64,000 nt of DNA from assembly GCF_024055715.1 (NCBI RefSeq), contig NZ_JAMXMV010000024.1, forward strand, positions 36,907 through 100,906. Reading direction: 5' to 3'. Under the pieces are notes generated by a model. It ran no database searches, had not been told where the DNA came from, and saw only the letters and a program-made list of their open reading frames with translations. Numbering within the stretch: position 1 is the first letter of the stretch; each line of letters starts with the position of its first letter. Position numbers and translations under genes: made by a program. This document shows, piece after piece, positions 18,145 through 27,963 of the stretch. The DNA comes from Actinoallomurus soli. Lineage in GTDB: Bacteria; Actinomycetota; Actinomycetes; Streptosporangiales; Streptosporangiaceae.

Positions 18145-19680
18145 TCACGGCTTCGGCGCCTGGACGGGGACGTTCGTCACCGCCGGGAAGCCCGGGACCC
18201 GCACGGTGACGGTCCGGACGCCTGCGGGCAGCCGGAACATGTTCCAGCCGACGAGGCTGCCCTGGGCGCGTACGACGACGTCGCCCTGGTGGAGCGAGTA
18301 CCCCGGGAACACCGCCTGCTGCCTGGTGTCCGTGACGTTCTTGTACTCGTCCTGGCCGACGCCCAGCACGATGCGACCCGGCCCGGCATTGCGGAAGACG
18401 TCCGCCAGGTCGGTGGCGAATCCGGCCGGGATCGGGTGCCTGTTGACGTTGTGCAGCGTCCACGTGAGCACCGCGAACCCGCTCGGCTCGCGAATGAGGC
18501 CGGTGACACCGAAGGTCATCGACTTCGGCCACGGCAGCAACGGGATGGGCCTCTTGCCGGCGTGGACCGAGACGAGCGCCGGAGGCTCGGGCCGTCCGGC
18601 CGGGTCCGCGTTCGCGGTGGGCAGTGGCCGCTTGTCCTGCGGCGGCTGTGCCAGTGCGGCGAACGTGATGACGACACGCCGGTTCAGGGCGCGCCCGGCG
18701 GGCTTGGTGTTGTCCGCGATCGGGTCGGCGGATCCGTGTCCGGCGGCCGAGTACCGCATCCCCTGCCGTTTCACCAGTTGGCGCAGTGTGGCACGGACGT
18801 TCTCGGCACGCTTCTTGGACAGGGGGAGGTTCACCGCGTCGGTGCCGGTGTTGTCCGCGTACCCGTCGACCGCGACGGTGTCGCCCGGCGACTTCTCGAT
18901 CTTCGCGCTCACCTGCTTGAGGAGGGTCCTCGCCTTCGCGGTCAAGGCCGCGCTGTTCGTCGCGAAGAGCACGTCGGAGGAGAGCCGGACGCTGGTCTTG
19001 CCGCCGCCGGTCGCGTCGGTCTCGTCGCCGTGCCGGACCGTGGTGACGAGCGGGTAGCTCTCCGGCCCGGCCGCGGGCGTCGTCACCGGGTTCAACGGCG
19101 TGCCGCCCGGCCGCTGATGCAGAACGTACGGCGCGTGCGCCGCGATGGGGACGCCGAGGAACGGCGGCGTGTTCGGGAACACCACGATCATCTTCCCCGC
19201 GCCGCCCGGCGGCGCCGGGAAGGCGGCGTCCACGTCGACCTGCTGCCCGGCCTTGACGTCGGTCAGTTCCGTGCACAGGCAGGCGCCGGCCTGGGTGCGG
19301 AGCACCGGATACTCGGTGGCGTGGGCCGGATCCAGGAGGAGGGCGCCGCTCGGCGCGTGGTCCCCGGGGTGCGCCGGAGCGGCCCACGCGGTCGGCGCGA
19401 CCGCCGATCCGGGCCCCGCGGTGACGCGGAACCGGGCGACGACACGGGCCGGCGCCACCTGGTCCAGTCCCATGAGGTCGACCGTGAACGACTTGCCGGG
19501 CCAGGACATGTAGTGCGTGCGCAGCGGGGCGCCGTCGACGCGTACCACCCCGTGAGCGGACGGCTTCGCCGTGGGGGACGCCGACGCGTCGCCGCCGGTC
19601 TCGTCATTGCAGCCGGCCACTCCGACGACCACGGCCACCGCCGTGACGACCGTCCCCAAGCCGCGGTTGAGCCCGCCCAT
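18145..19680 (-). CDS. OmpA-domain lipoprotein
   Basis: Protein of 511 aa from ATG 19680. The N-terminus has a hydrophobic stretch ending in a lipobox (VAGC, Cys24), so it should be a lipid-anchored surface protein. An OmpA-like peptidoglycan-binding domain lies centrally (about 240-345; VLFATNSAAL, then DGYADNTGTDAVN, then SKKRAENVR, ending RALNRRV). The flanking regions are beta-rich and of unknown function; a roughly 150-residue extension follows the OmpA domain, which is unusual because this domain normally ends the protein. It may bind the peptidoglycan while exposing outer domains. Short tandem repeats lie just upstream. Confidence 0.82.
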   Translation of the reverse strand: MGGLNRGLGTVVTAVAVVVGVAGCNDETGGDASASPTAKPSAHGVVRVDGAPLRTHYMSWPGKSFTVDLMGLDQVAPARVVARFRVTAGPGSAVAPTAWAAPAHPGDHAPSGALLLDPAHATEYPVLRTQAGACLCTELTDVKAGQQVDVDAAFPAPPGGAGKMIVVFPNTPPFLGVPIAAHAPYVLHQRPGGTPLNPVTTPAAGPESYPLVTTVRHGDETDATGGGKTSVRLSSDVLFATNSAALTAKARTLLKQVSAKIEKSPGDTVAVDGYADNTGTDAVNLPLSKKRAENVRATLRQLVKRQGMRYSAAGHGSADPIADNTKPAGRALNRRVVITFAALAQPPQDKRPLPTANADPAGRPEPPALVSVHAGKRPIPLLPWPKSMTFGVTGLIREPSGFAVLTWTLHNVNRHPIPAGFATDLADVFRNAGPGRIVLGVGQDEYKNVTDTRQQAVFPGYSLHQGDVVVRAQGSLVGWNMFRLPAGVRTVTVRVPGFPAVTNVPVQAPKP

Positions 19681-19750
19681 CGCCGCCCCATTCGTGGTGA
19701 TCACGTCGAATCAGTCGCAGGATGGGACGGCAGGACGCTTCCCACGGTTC

Positions 19751-19857
19751 CGTCCTGATCACCGGACCGCGGCGCCCGTCCTGATCACCGGACCGCGGCG
19801 CGCCGTCCTGATCAGCGGACCGCGGCGCGCCGTCCTGATCAGGGCCGCGGCGCCCCG
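19751..19857. repeat. Four tandem REP-like units of 26-27 bp
   Basis: CGTCCTGATCA recurs at 19751, 19777, 19804 and 19831, each copy followed by a version of GGACCGCGGCGC (the last one shortened). Units contain TGATCA and CCGCGG palindromes, and neighbouring units can pair as GGAC...GTCC hairpins. The block fills the 177-bp gap after the crotonase stop and before the OmpA gene, so it may work as a transcription attenuator or terminator. Confidence 0.8.
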
Positions 19858-20670
19858 CTATTCGCCGGTGAAGACGGCGGGGCGCTTCTCCTTGAAGGCG
19901 CGGGCGCCCTCCTTGGCGTCGGCCGAGCCGATGACCGGCCAGCCGAGCTCGTCGGAGATCTTCAGTGCGTCGGCCTCGGGCAGGCCCTCGGTCCTGCGGT
20001 AGGTCTCCAGGATCGCCTGGACCGCGAGGGGGCCGCAGGAGGCGATCTCGTCGGCGATCTCGCGAGCGGTCGCCAGGGCCCGGCCGTCGGGGACGATCCG
20101 GTTGATCAGGCCCATCCGCAGCGCCTCCTCGGGGGAGACGGACCGGCCGGTGAGCAGGATGTCCATCGCGAAGGCGTACGGGATCTGGCGGGGGAGCCGG
20201 ATCGCGCTGCCGCCCATCGGGAACAGGCCGCGCTTCGCCTCGTACAGCCCGAGCGTGGCCCCCTCCGCGACGATGCGGAGGTCGGTGCCGACCAGCAGTT
20301 CGGTGCCGCCGGCGACCGCGTACCCCTCGACCGCACTGATCAGCGGCTTCTTCGGCTGAGAGTCGCGCAGCAGGCCCTTCCAGTGGAAGTCCGGGATCTC
20401 GGACGCGCGTCGCCGTACCCGCTCGTCCTCCGACGGCCGGCCCATGGCCTTCAGGTCGGCGCCCGCGCAGAACTGCCCGTCGGCCCCCGTGAGGATGGCG
20501 ACCCGGACCTCCGGGGTATCGGACACGTAGGCCCACGCGTCGGCCATGCCGACGAGCATGTCGGTGCTGAGGGCGTTGCGGGCCTCGGGCCGGTTCATGG
20601 TGACGATGACGACGTGGCCGTCGCGCTCGACCGTGCAGTGCGGGGTGCTGAGGGGCAGTCGTTCCGCCAT
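19858..20670 (-). CDS. Enoyl-CoA hydratase, EchA19-like
   Basis: Protein of 270 aa from ATG 20670, with GGAGG six bases upstream. Crotonase landmarks: MNRPEARNALS near the N-terminus, oxyanion-hole segment FCAGADLKAMG, AVEGYAVAGGTELLVGTD, then EAKRGLFPMGGSAIRLPRQI. These segments closely match what I remember of mycobacterial EchA19, which hydrates steroid side-chain enoyl-CoA; the identification is by memory, not alignment. It is divergent from the acyl-CoA ligase operon, an arrangement like echA19/fadD19 in mycobacteria. The 170-bp divergent gap has several palindromes. Confidence 0.85.
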   Translation of the reverse strand: MAERLPLSTPHCTVERDGHVVIVTMNRPEARNALSTDMLVGMADAWAYVSDTPEVRVAILTGADGQFCAGADLKAMGRPSEDERVRRRASEIPDFHWKGLLRDSQPKKPLISAVEGYAVAGGTELLVGTDLRIVAEGATLGLYEAKRGLFPMGGSAIRLPRQIPYAFAMDILLTGRSVSPEEALRMGLINRIVPDGRALATAREIADEIASCGPLAVQAILETYRRTEGLPEADALKISDELGWPVIGSADAKEGARAFKEKRPAVFTGE

Positions 20671-20719
20671 GGCCGTCCTCCCTGCTCGCGGCCGCGTACG
20701 CGTCACGCGACACCGAAAC

Positions 20720-20733
20720 AAGAACGGATTCTA
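20720..20733. promoter_or_regulatory. Imperfect KstR-like site
   Basis: AAGAACGGATTCTA keeps AAC and the outer A of TNNAACNNGTTNNA but differs at two fixed positions. A second partial match, GAGAACGTGATCTA, lies about 40 bases downstream. Both are between the divergent crotonase and acyl-CoA ligase genes. Weak on its own; noted because of the exact matches elsewhere in the window. Confidence 0.3.
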
Positions 20734-20735
20734 GT

Positions 20736-20750
20736 GATGCGTATCGCATC
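20736..20750. promoter_or_regulatory. GATGCG-TAT-CGCATC inverted repeat
   Basis: A perfect 15-bp inverted repeat with 6-bp arms in the divergent promoter region of the crotonase and ligase genes, 66 bases before the crotonase start and 91 bases before the ligase start. Size and symmetry suit a TetR-family operator. Confidence 0.5.
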
Positions 20751-20840
20751 CGAACAGGGGTTGTCGATCAAAACGAGAACGTGATCTACTGCGAGCGGAA
20801 CCTCCGTACGACCGGTGTCGAGACGTACAGGGAGTAGTCC

Positions 20841-22418
20841 ATGGGCTCGTTGGGCTTTTGGCGGCTGGCGGACAAGGACCCGGACTGGGTCGCGGCCGTG
20901 GACCCGGACGGGACGGAGTACCGCGCGGCGGAGTTGCTCGCCCGCTGCAACCAGGTCGTGCACGGGCTGCGCGACCTCGGGCTGCGGTCGGGCGACGGGA
21001 TCTGCGGGCTCGTGCCCAACGGCGTCGACGGTCTGGTCCTCTACCTCGCCGCGCTGCAGGCCGGCTGGTACTACACGCCGATCAACTGGCACCTCACCGG
21101 CCCGGAGATCGGCTACATCGTCGCCGACAGTGAGGCCAAGGCATTCTTCGTGCACGAGCGGTACGCGGCCGAGGGCGCCCGAGGCGCGGAGGAGGCCGGG
21201 CTCGACCCGCGGCGGCGGTTTTCGCTCGTGTCGGAGACGCGGAATGGGCACCGTGGGGCGGTGCCGGGGTTCCGGGACTTCGGGGAGCTGGTCGCCGGGC
21301 GGCCGGACACCCTCCCGGAGGACCGTACGAACGGCGCGACCATGCACTACACCTCGGGGACCACGGGGCGGCCCAAGGGGGTCCGCCGCGCGCTGGCCGG
21401 CATCGACCCGGACGACAGCGCGGAGCTGATGACGTTCCTGCTGACGTTCTTCGGCTTCACGCCGGGCCGGCCGAACGCCCACCTCGTCACCTCGCCGAAC
21501 TACCACACGGCGGTCACCCAGTTCGGCGGGTCGGCGCTGCACATGGGGCACACGCTGGTCTACATGGACCGGTGGGACGCCGAGGAGGCGCTGCGCCTCA
21601 TCGAGCGGTACCGGATCACGAACACGCACATGGTCCCGACCCACTTCAAGCGCCTGCTGTCGCTGCCCCAGGAGGTGCGCGAGCGGTACGACGTCTCGTC
21701 GATGCGGTGGGCGATCCACGCGGCCGCGCCCTGCCCGGTGCCGCTCAAGCAGGCGATGCTCGACTGGTGGGGCGACTGCATCTGGGAGTACTACGCCGCG
21801 ACCGAGGGCGGCGGCACGATCGCGAGCCCGCAGGACTGGCGGGAGCACCCCGGGACCGTTGGCAAGGCGTGGCCGATCAGCGAGCTGCTGATCGTCGACG
21901 ACGACGGCAACGAGGTCCCCCAGGGCACGCCCGGCACCATCTACATGAAGATGATGAGCGCCACGTTCGAGTACAAGGGCGACCCGGAGAAGACGCGGGC
22001 GAACCGGCTCAAGGACTTCTTCACCGTCGGCGACGTCGGCTACCTCACCGAGGACGGTTACCTGTTCCTGTCCGACCGCAAGGCCGACATGATCATCTCG
22101 GGCGGGGCGAACATCTACCCCGCCGAGATCGAGAACGAGATCATCGTCCACCCCAAGGTCGCCGACGTCGCCGTCTTCGGCATCCCGGACGACGAGTGGG
22201 GCGAACAGATCAAGGCCGTCGTCGAGCCCGCCGAGGGCGTCGCGCCCGGCCCGGAGCTGGCCGAGGAGATCCTCACCTCCCTGGACGGCAAGCTGGCCCG
22301 GATGAAGTGGCCGCGGTCGTTCGACTTCATCGAGCGGATGCCCCGCGAGCCCAACGGCAAGCTCCTCAAACGCAAGCTGCGGGACCCGTACTGGAAGGAC
22401 CGCCAGAATGCCATCTAG
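20841..22418 (+). CDS. Acyl-CoA synthetase (AMP-forming)
   Basis: Protein of 525 aa. ANL-superfamily motifs: P-loop YTSGTTGRPKGV (about 169-180), YYAATEGGG, the hinge DRKADMIISGGANIYPAE and the C-terminal catalytic Lys in PNGKLLKRKLRDP. It would activate a carboxylic acid as acyl-AMP and then acyl-CoA in the cytosol. GGGAG precedes the ATG by about nine bases. It is the first gene of a five-gene operon with DUF35, two thiolase-fold proteins and a second ligase; its 3' end overlaps the DUF35 gene by 11 bp, indicating translational coupling. Substrate is unknown, with a branched or sterol-derived acid favoured by context. Confidence 0.9.
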   Translation: MGSLGFWRLADKDPDWVAAVDPDGTEYRAAELLARCNQVVHGLRDLGLRSGDGICGLVPNGVDGLVLYLAALQAGWYYTPINWHLTGPEIGYIVADSEAKAFFVHERYAAEGARGAEEAGLDPRRRFSLVSETRNGHRGAVPGFRDFGELVAGRPDTLPEDRTNGATMHYTSGTTGRPKGVRRALAGIDPDDSAELMTFLLTFFGFTPGRPNAHLVTSPNYHTAVTQFGGSALHMGHTLVYMDRWDAEEALRLIERYRITNTHMVPTHFKRLLSLPQEVRERYDVSSMRWAIHAAAPCPVPLKQAMLDWWGDCIWEYYAATEGGGTIASPQDWREHPGTVGKAWPISELLIVDDDGNEVPQGTPGTIYMKMMSATFEYKGDPEKTRANRLKDFFTVGDVGYLTEDGYLFLSDRKADMIISGGANIYPAEIENEIIVHPKVADVAVFGIPDDEWGEQIKAVVEPAEGVAPGPELAEEILTSLDGKLARMKWPRSFDFIERMPREPNGKLLKRKLRDPYWKDRQNAI

Positions 22419-23352
22419 CGAGAAGGAGCCGCTCGTCGCCGACCACGTCCTGGAGTTTCCCGGCGGGTACACGCGATCGGTCGGGCCGGTGATCGGCCGG
22501 TTCCTCACCGAGCTGCGCGACGGCCGCCTCGTCGGGGTCCGTACGGCGTCCGGTGGGGTGCTGTTCCCGCCGGCCGAGTACGACGCCGACGGCGAGGCGG
22601 TCACGGACGAGTACGTCGAGGTCGGGCCCGGCGGCACGGTGACGTCCTGGTCGTGGGTGCCGCGCCCGCGCGCGACCCACCCGCTGGACCGGCCGTTCGC
22701 CTGGGCGCTGATCCGGCCCGACGGGGCCGACACCGCGCTCCTGCACGCCCTCGATGTCGGGACGTTCGAACCGGGCGCGGATCCGCCGAAGTCCCTGCGC
22801 ACCGGCATGCGCGTACGGCCGAGGTTCCGCGCCGAGCGCACCGGCTCGATCCGGGACATCGAGTGCTTCCGGCCCGACGTCACGATGATCACGGTGCCGA
22901 GCCGGGCGGAGTACCGCCTGAACGCGGGCCGGGCGCTGACCAGGTTCCTCGACGGGGTGTCCGAGGGGCGCCTGCTCGGTCATCGCTGTGACGTCTGCGG
23001 CAAGGTCTACGTGCCGCTGCGCGGGCTGTGCCCGGTCGACGGCGTGCCCACGACCGACGAGGTGGAGGTCGCCGACACCGGCACGGTCACGACGTTCGCG
23101 GTGAACAACATCCCGGACCCGCGTGCCCCGCAGGTGCCGTTCGTCTCGGCGTACATCCTGCTCGACGGCTCCGACATCTCCCTGCTCGCGCTGGTCGCCG
23201 GCATCGACGCCGACCGGGTGCGGATGGGCATGCGTGTGAAGGCGGCCTGGAAGCCGCGCGAGGAGTGGGGCCGGACCATGGAGAACATCCGGTGGTTCGA
23301 ACCCACCGGCGAGCCCGATGTCCCCTTCGACGCGATCAAGGACTATCTATGA
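22408..23352 (+). CDS. Two-domain DUF35 OB-fold / zinc-ribbon protein
   Basis: Protein of 314 aa made of two OB-fold halves. The first (about 25-160) lacks cysteines. The second (about 185-300) has a zinc-ribbon-like start (CDVCGKVYVPLRGLCPVDG) with three Cys rather than the usual four. DUF35 proteins partner thiolase-fold enzymes and bind acyl-CoA; the ChsH2-Ltp2 aldolase of steroid degradation is the best known example. Two-domain size and the position directly before two thiolase-like genes resemble mycobacterial Rv3521. It overlaps the upstream ligase by 11 bp and the next gene by ATGA. Confidence 0.85.
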   Translation: MPSSEKEPLVADHVLEFPGGYTRSVGPVIGRFLTELRDGRLVGVRTASGGVLFPPAEYDADGEAVTDEYVEVGPGGTVTSWSWVPRPRATHPLDRPFAWALIRPDGADTALLHALDVGTFEPGADPPKSLRTGMRVRPRFRAERTGSIRDIECFRPDVTMITVPSRAEYRLNAGRALTRFLDGVSEGRLLGHRCDVCGKVYVPLRGLCPVDGVPTTDEVEVADTGTVTTFAVNNIPDPRAPQVPFVSAYILLDGSDISLLALVAGIDADRVRMGMRVKAAWKPREEWGRTMENIRWFEPTGEPDVPFDAIKDYL

Positions 23353-24374
23353 GCAGGGACGTCGCGGTCGTCGCGTTCGCGCAGACGAAGCACACGGGCG
23401 AGGACGCCGGGCTGACCGAGGTGGAGCTGCTCGCCCCGGTCATCACCGAGATCAAGCAGGCCACCGGGCTGAACCGCTTCGGGTTCACCTGCTCCGGTTC
23501 GCTGGACTACCTCGCCGGGGCGCCGTTCTCGTTCGTGTCCGCGCTGGACACGGTCGGGGCGTGGCCGCCGATCTCGGAGAGCCACGTCGAGATGGACGGC
23601 GCGTGGGCGCTGTACGAGGCGTGGGTCCGGCTGCAGCACGGCGACGTCGACACCGCGTTGGTGTACGGCTTCGGCAAGACCTCCCAGGGGTCGCTGCGGG
23701 AGATCATGACGCTGCAGCTCGACCCGTACTACCTGGCGCCGCTCGGCCCCGACCAGGTGTCGCTGGCCGCGCTGCAGGCCCGCGCGTTCCTCGACGCCGG
23801 GCACAAGGAGGACGACCTGCGCGCCGTGGCCGCCCGCTCCCGTGCGGCCGGGCGCGCCAACCCGTACGCCCTCGACCTGCCCGACCCGGCGGATGAGGGC
23901 TACGAGGTCGCGCCGCTGCGCCCGCATGACTGCGCGCCGATCACCGACGGCGCGGCGGCGGTCGTGCTGGCCGCCGGCGACCGCGCCCGTGAGCTGAGCG
24001 GGCACCCGGCCTGGATCCGCGGCATCGACCACCGGATCGAGGCGCACTCCCTCGGCGTCCGCGACCTCAGCCGCTCGGAGTCGGCCGCGCTGGCGGCCGG
24101 GAAGGCGGGCGCGCGGGACGTCGAGGTGGCCGAGCTGCACGCGCAGTTCAGCCACGAGGAGCTCATCCTGCGGGAGGCGATCGGCCTGGCCGACGACGTC
24201 CGCGTCAACCCGTCCGGCGGGCCGCTCGCCGCCAACCCCGTCATGGCCACCGGCCTGATCCGCATCGGCGAGGCGGCGTCGTGGATCCACCGCGGCGAGG
24301 CCCGCCGCACGCTCGGGCACGCGGCGTCCGGGCCGTGCCTGCAGCACAATCTCGTCTGCGTCCTGGAGGCCTGA
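23349..24374 (+). CDS. Thiolase-fold lipid-transfer-type protein (Ltp4-like)
   Basis: Protein of 341 aa starting with the ATG of an ATGA overlap at 23349. It has a thiolase-type core with CSGSLDYLAG in the N-terminal half, SESHVEMDGAWALYEAW, and a C-terminal VNPSGGPLAANP...GHAASGP segment. The canonical C-x-S-G nucleophile loop followed by a helix is not in its usual context, so the protein may be an aldolase-like or structural subunit rather than a thiolase. It is shorter than typical thiolases (about 390 aa). It is paired with the next gene and the DUF35 protein, as in mycobacterial Rv3521-Rv3523, suggesting a heteromeric complex. Confidence 0.8.
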   Translation: MSRDVAVVAFAQTKHTGEDAGLTEVELLAPVITEIKQATGLNRFGFTCSGSLDYLAGAPFSFVSALDTVGAWPPISESHVEMDGAWALYEAWVRLQHGDVDTALVYGFGKTSQGSLREIMTLQLDPYYLAPLGPDQVSLAALQARAFLDAGHKEDDLRAVAARSRAAGRANPYALDLPDPADEGYEVAPLRPHDCAPITDGAAAVVLAAGDRARELSGHPAWIRGIDHRIEAHSLGVRDLSRSESAALAAGKAGARDVEVAELHAQFSHEELILREAIGLADDVRVNPSGGPLAANPVMATGLIRIGEAASWIHRGEARRTLGHAASGPCLQHNLVCVLEA

Positions 24375-24377
24375 GGC

Positions 24378-25535
<1,158 letters not shown>

Positions 25536-25564
25536 CACCCGGACCGGCCCTACGGAGGCCCGCG

Positions 25565-27172
25565 ATGGAGTTCAACCACGCCGACCTGTTCGAGGGACTC
25601 GCGGACGCGATCGGCGACCGCACCGCCGTGGTCGTCTTCGACTCGGCCGGTGGCACGGAACGCCGGACGTACGCCGAGCTGAACGACGAGGCGGACCGGC
25701 TGGCGCACCACCTGCGGGCGGCGGGCGTCGAACCCGGCGGGCACGTCGGGATCCAGCTGTACAACGGCGTGGAGTACGTGGCGGCGCTGCTCGCCGCGCT
25801 GAAGATCCGCGCCGTGCCGGTCAACGTCAACTACCGGTACGTCGAGGCCGAACTGGCCTACCTCTACGACGACGCCGACCTGGTGGCGCTGGTGTACGAC
25901 GCGGAGTTCGAGGACCGCGTCGAGACGGCGGCCGCCGGCGCCTCGTTACTGCGGCACCGGATCGTCGTCGGCGGGCGGTCCCCGCACGCGGTCTCCTACC
26001 CCGACGCCCTGGCGGAGCGGGCCGCCGCCGACTTCCCGGAGCGGTCCGGCCAGGACGTCTACATCATCTACACGGGCGGCACGACCGGCATGCCCAAGGG
26101 CGTCATGTGGCGGTGCGAGGACCTGTTCATGGCGTTCGGCGGCGGCAACCCGTACGGCGAGCCGCGGCGGACGCCCGACGAGGTCATCGAGGCCGCCAAG
26201 GGCTCCGGGCCGCTCGTCATGATGGCGGCCGCGCCGCTCATGCACGGCGCCGCGCAGATGGCCACGTTCATCGGCTGGTGGATGGGCGCGACGCTCGTCT
26301 ACACGCGCCGCTTCGACGCGGCGGAGGTGCTGGCCGCGATCGAGGCCGAGAAGGTCTTCACGGTCAACATCACCGGCGACGCGATGGCCCGGCCGCTCGC
26401 CGACGCCATCGCCACCGGGTCGCATGACCTGAGCTCCCTCGGCGTGCTCAGCTCCACCGGCGCGATCCTCTCGGGCTCCGTACGGGACCGGCTGCAGGAG
26501 CTGCTGCCGAACGTGATGATCCTCGACAACTTCGGATCCTCGGAGTCGGGGTTCACCGCCTCGGGCGTCGAGGGCTCCTCCCCGGAGTCGGGCATGCGGT
26601 ACCGGCCGAACAACGCGCGGCTGCGGGTGCTGGACGACGCGCTCACGGAGGTCGAGCCGGGCTCCGGCGTCATCGGCCAGGTCGCCAAGAGCGGCCACAT
26701 CGCCTTCGGCTACTACAACGACCCGACGAAGACGGCCAAGACGTTCGTCGAGGTCGAGGGCGTGCGCTGGCTCCTGACCGGCGACATCGCGACCGTGGAG
26801 GTCGACGGCACGATCGCGATCTTCGGCCGGGGCTCGCAGTGCATCAACACCGGCGGGGAGAAGGTCTACCCCGAGGAGATCGAGGCGGTGCTGAAACGCC
26901 ACCCCGCCGTCTTCGACGCGCTGGTCACGGGCATCCCCGACGAGCGCTTCGGCAGCCGCGTCGCCGCCGTCGTCCAGCCGTACGGCGAGCCGCCGTCCGC
27001 CGCCGACCTCGACGCCCACTGCCGCGCCGTCCTGTCCGGCTACAAGGTCCCCCGCACCTACGCCTTCGTCCCGGAGATGCAACGCTCCCCGGCCGGCAAG
27101 GCGGACTACCGCTGGGCCAAACACATCGCCCAACAGGCCGCCGTTCATGAGAACGCGTCTTCAACCGACTGA
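25565..27172 (+). CDS. Acyl-CoA synthetase, FadD19-like
   Basis: Protein of 535 aa. ANL motifs: YTGGTTGMPKGVMWR (about 172-186), FGSSESGF, the hinge GRGSQCINTGGEKVYPEE and RSPAGKADYRWAK with the catalytic Lys. The GGTTGMPKGVMWR block and the last motif match the FadD19/FadD17 group that activates C26 sterol acids in mycobacteria; this is pattern recognition only. GGAGG precedes the ATG by six bases and 29 bp separate it from the upstream gene. The last residues (ENASSTD) overlap a fragment of an unrelated gene, so the native C-terminus may have been replaced. Confidence 0.87.
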   Translation: MEFNHADLFEGLADAIGDRTAVVVFDSAGGTERRTYAELNDEADRLAHHLRAAGVEPGGHVGIQLYNGVEYVAALLAALKIRAVPVNVNYRYVEAELAYLYDDADLVALVYDAEFEDRVETAAAGASLLRHRIVVGGRSPHAVSYPDALAERAAADFPERSGQDVYIIYTGGTTGMPKGVMWRCEDLFMAFGGGNPYGEPRRTPDEVIEAAKGSGPLVMMAAAPLMHGAAQMATFIGWWMGATLVYTRRFDAAEVLAAIEAEKVFTVNITGDAMARPLADAIATGSHDLSSLGVLSSTGAILSGSVRDRLQELLPNVMILDNFGSSESGFTASGVEGSSPESGMRYRPNNARLRVLDDALTEVEPGSGVIGQVAKSGHIAFGYYNDPTKTAKTFVEVEGVRWLLTGDIATVEVDGTIAIFGRGSQCINTGGEKVYPEEIEAVLKRHPAVFDALVTGIPDERFGSRVAAVVQPYGEPPSAADLDAHCRAVLSGYKVPRTYAFVPEMQRSPAGKADYRWAKHIAQQAAVHENASSTD

Positions 27173-27276
27173 AGAACGGGACGTACACCGAGAAGACCGA
27201 GGTCACCATGGGGGAGAAGCTCTACATCCCGGAGCCGGTCGACTTCACGCTGGACACCGCGATCTTCCTGGACTGA
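27166..27276 (+). pseudogene. C-terminal fragment of an Uma2-type protein
   Basis: A frame overlapping the ligase stop codon reads RLKNGTYTEKTEV, then EKLYIPEPVDFTL, then DTAIFLD and TGA. The sequence NGTYTE...LxIPEPVxFTLD is how many actinobacterial Uma2-family (PD-(D/E)XK-like) proteins end. There is no start codon or N-terminal part, so this is a truncated relic fused to the end of the acyl-CoA operon. Confidence 0.5.
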
Positions 27277-27339
27277 GCCCGCCCGACGGTCGCGTCGCGG
27301 CTCGGGTCTCCCTTGGCCAGGGATAGACTGAGGGTGATA

Positions 27340-27354
27340 GCTCTAAATCAGAGC
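27340..27354. promoter_or_regulatory. GCTCT-AAATC-AGAGC inverted repeat before marR
   Basis: A 15-bp inverted repeat with perfect 5-bp arms located 29-43 bases before the MarR start codon, a usual place for an autoregulatory operator. Confidence 0.45.
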
Positions 27355-27382
27355 GTCTTCAGCCGGCCGAGAGTGAGGTTCG

Positions 27383-27856
27383 ATGGCGTCGTCCGAGCGT
27401 GCGGAGCTCATCGCGGAGTTGAGCCACCAGGCTCGCGTGAGCACGATGTGGACGGTGCTGCTGCACAACGCCATCGCCAGCCGGTCGGGCATCAACGTCA
27501 CCGACATGCAGTGCGTCAACCTGCTGCAGCTGCAGGGCCCGATGACGCCGGGTCAGCTCGCGGACGCCATGTTCCTCACCACCGGAGGGGCCATCACGGC
27601 CGTGATCGACCGGCTGGAGCGGGCCGGGATGGTGCGTCGCCGCCGCGACGAGAAGGACCGGCGCCGCGTCCTCGTCGAGGTGCTGGAGGACGGCCCGTTC
27701 ACGGAGCTGGGCCGGCGGTTCATGCCGGTGGCCGAGCTGTACGAGAAGGTGCTGACCGGCTACAGCGAGGACGACCTTCGCGTCGTCCTCCGCTACCTCA
27801 CCCGGAACAACGAGGTCTCGCCGGAGGTCATCGAGCGGGTGAAACAACTCGGCTGA
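27383..27856 (+). CDS. MarR-family regulator
   Basis: Protein of 157 aa with a winged-helix core: MTPGQLADAMFLTTGGAIT recognition region, then LERAGMVRRRRDEKDRRRVLVEV as the wing. MarR proteins respond to small phenolic or lipophilic ligands. The gene has its own leader with an inverted repeat at 27340-27354. It follows the acyl-CoA operon by 210 bp, so it may control that operon or itself only; the sequence does not decide. Confidence 0.88.
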   Translation: MASSERAELIAELSHQARVSTMWTVLLHNAIASRSGINVTDMQCVNLLQLQGPMTPGQLADAMFLTTGGAITAVIDRLERAGMVRRRRDEKDRRRVLVEVLEDGPFTELGRRFMPVAELYEKVLTGYSEDDLRVVLRYLTRNNEVSPEVIERVKQLG

Positions 27857-27963
27857 CAGTGATCCAGGTCCCCAATGCGAGCGAGGTCTGTTCTCATGTC
27901 CCACGCGAGCACCGCCACCTTGACTTGGCGAAAGAGCGCAGCCCTGAACTAGGACCTGAGACT

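Noticed and set aside
19751..19857. CRISPR-like array
   Set aside because: The units are directly adjacent without unique spacers and are too short.
20703..22892. A 729-codon open frame on the minus strand
   Set aside because: Antisense to the acyl-CoA ligase, which has all catalytic motifs; the antisense product has no recognisable domain.
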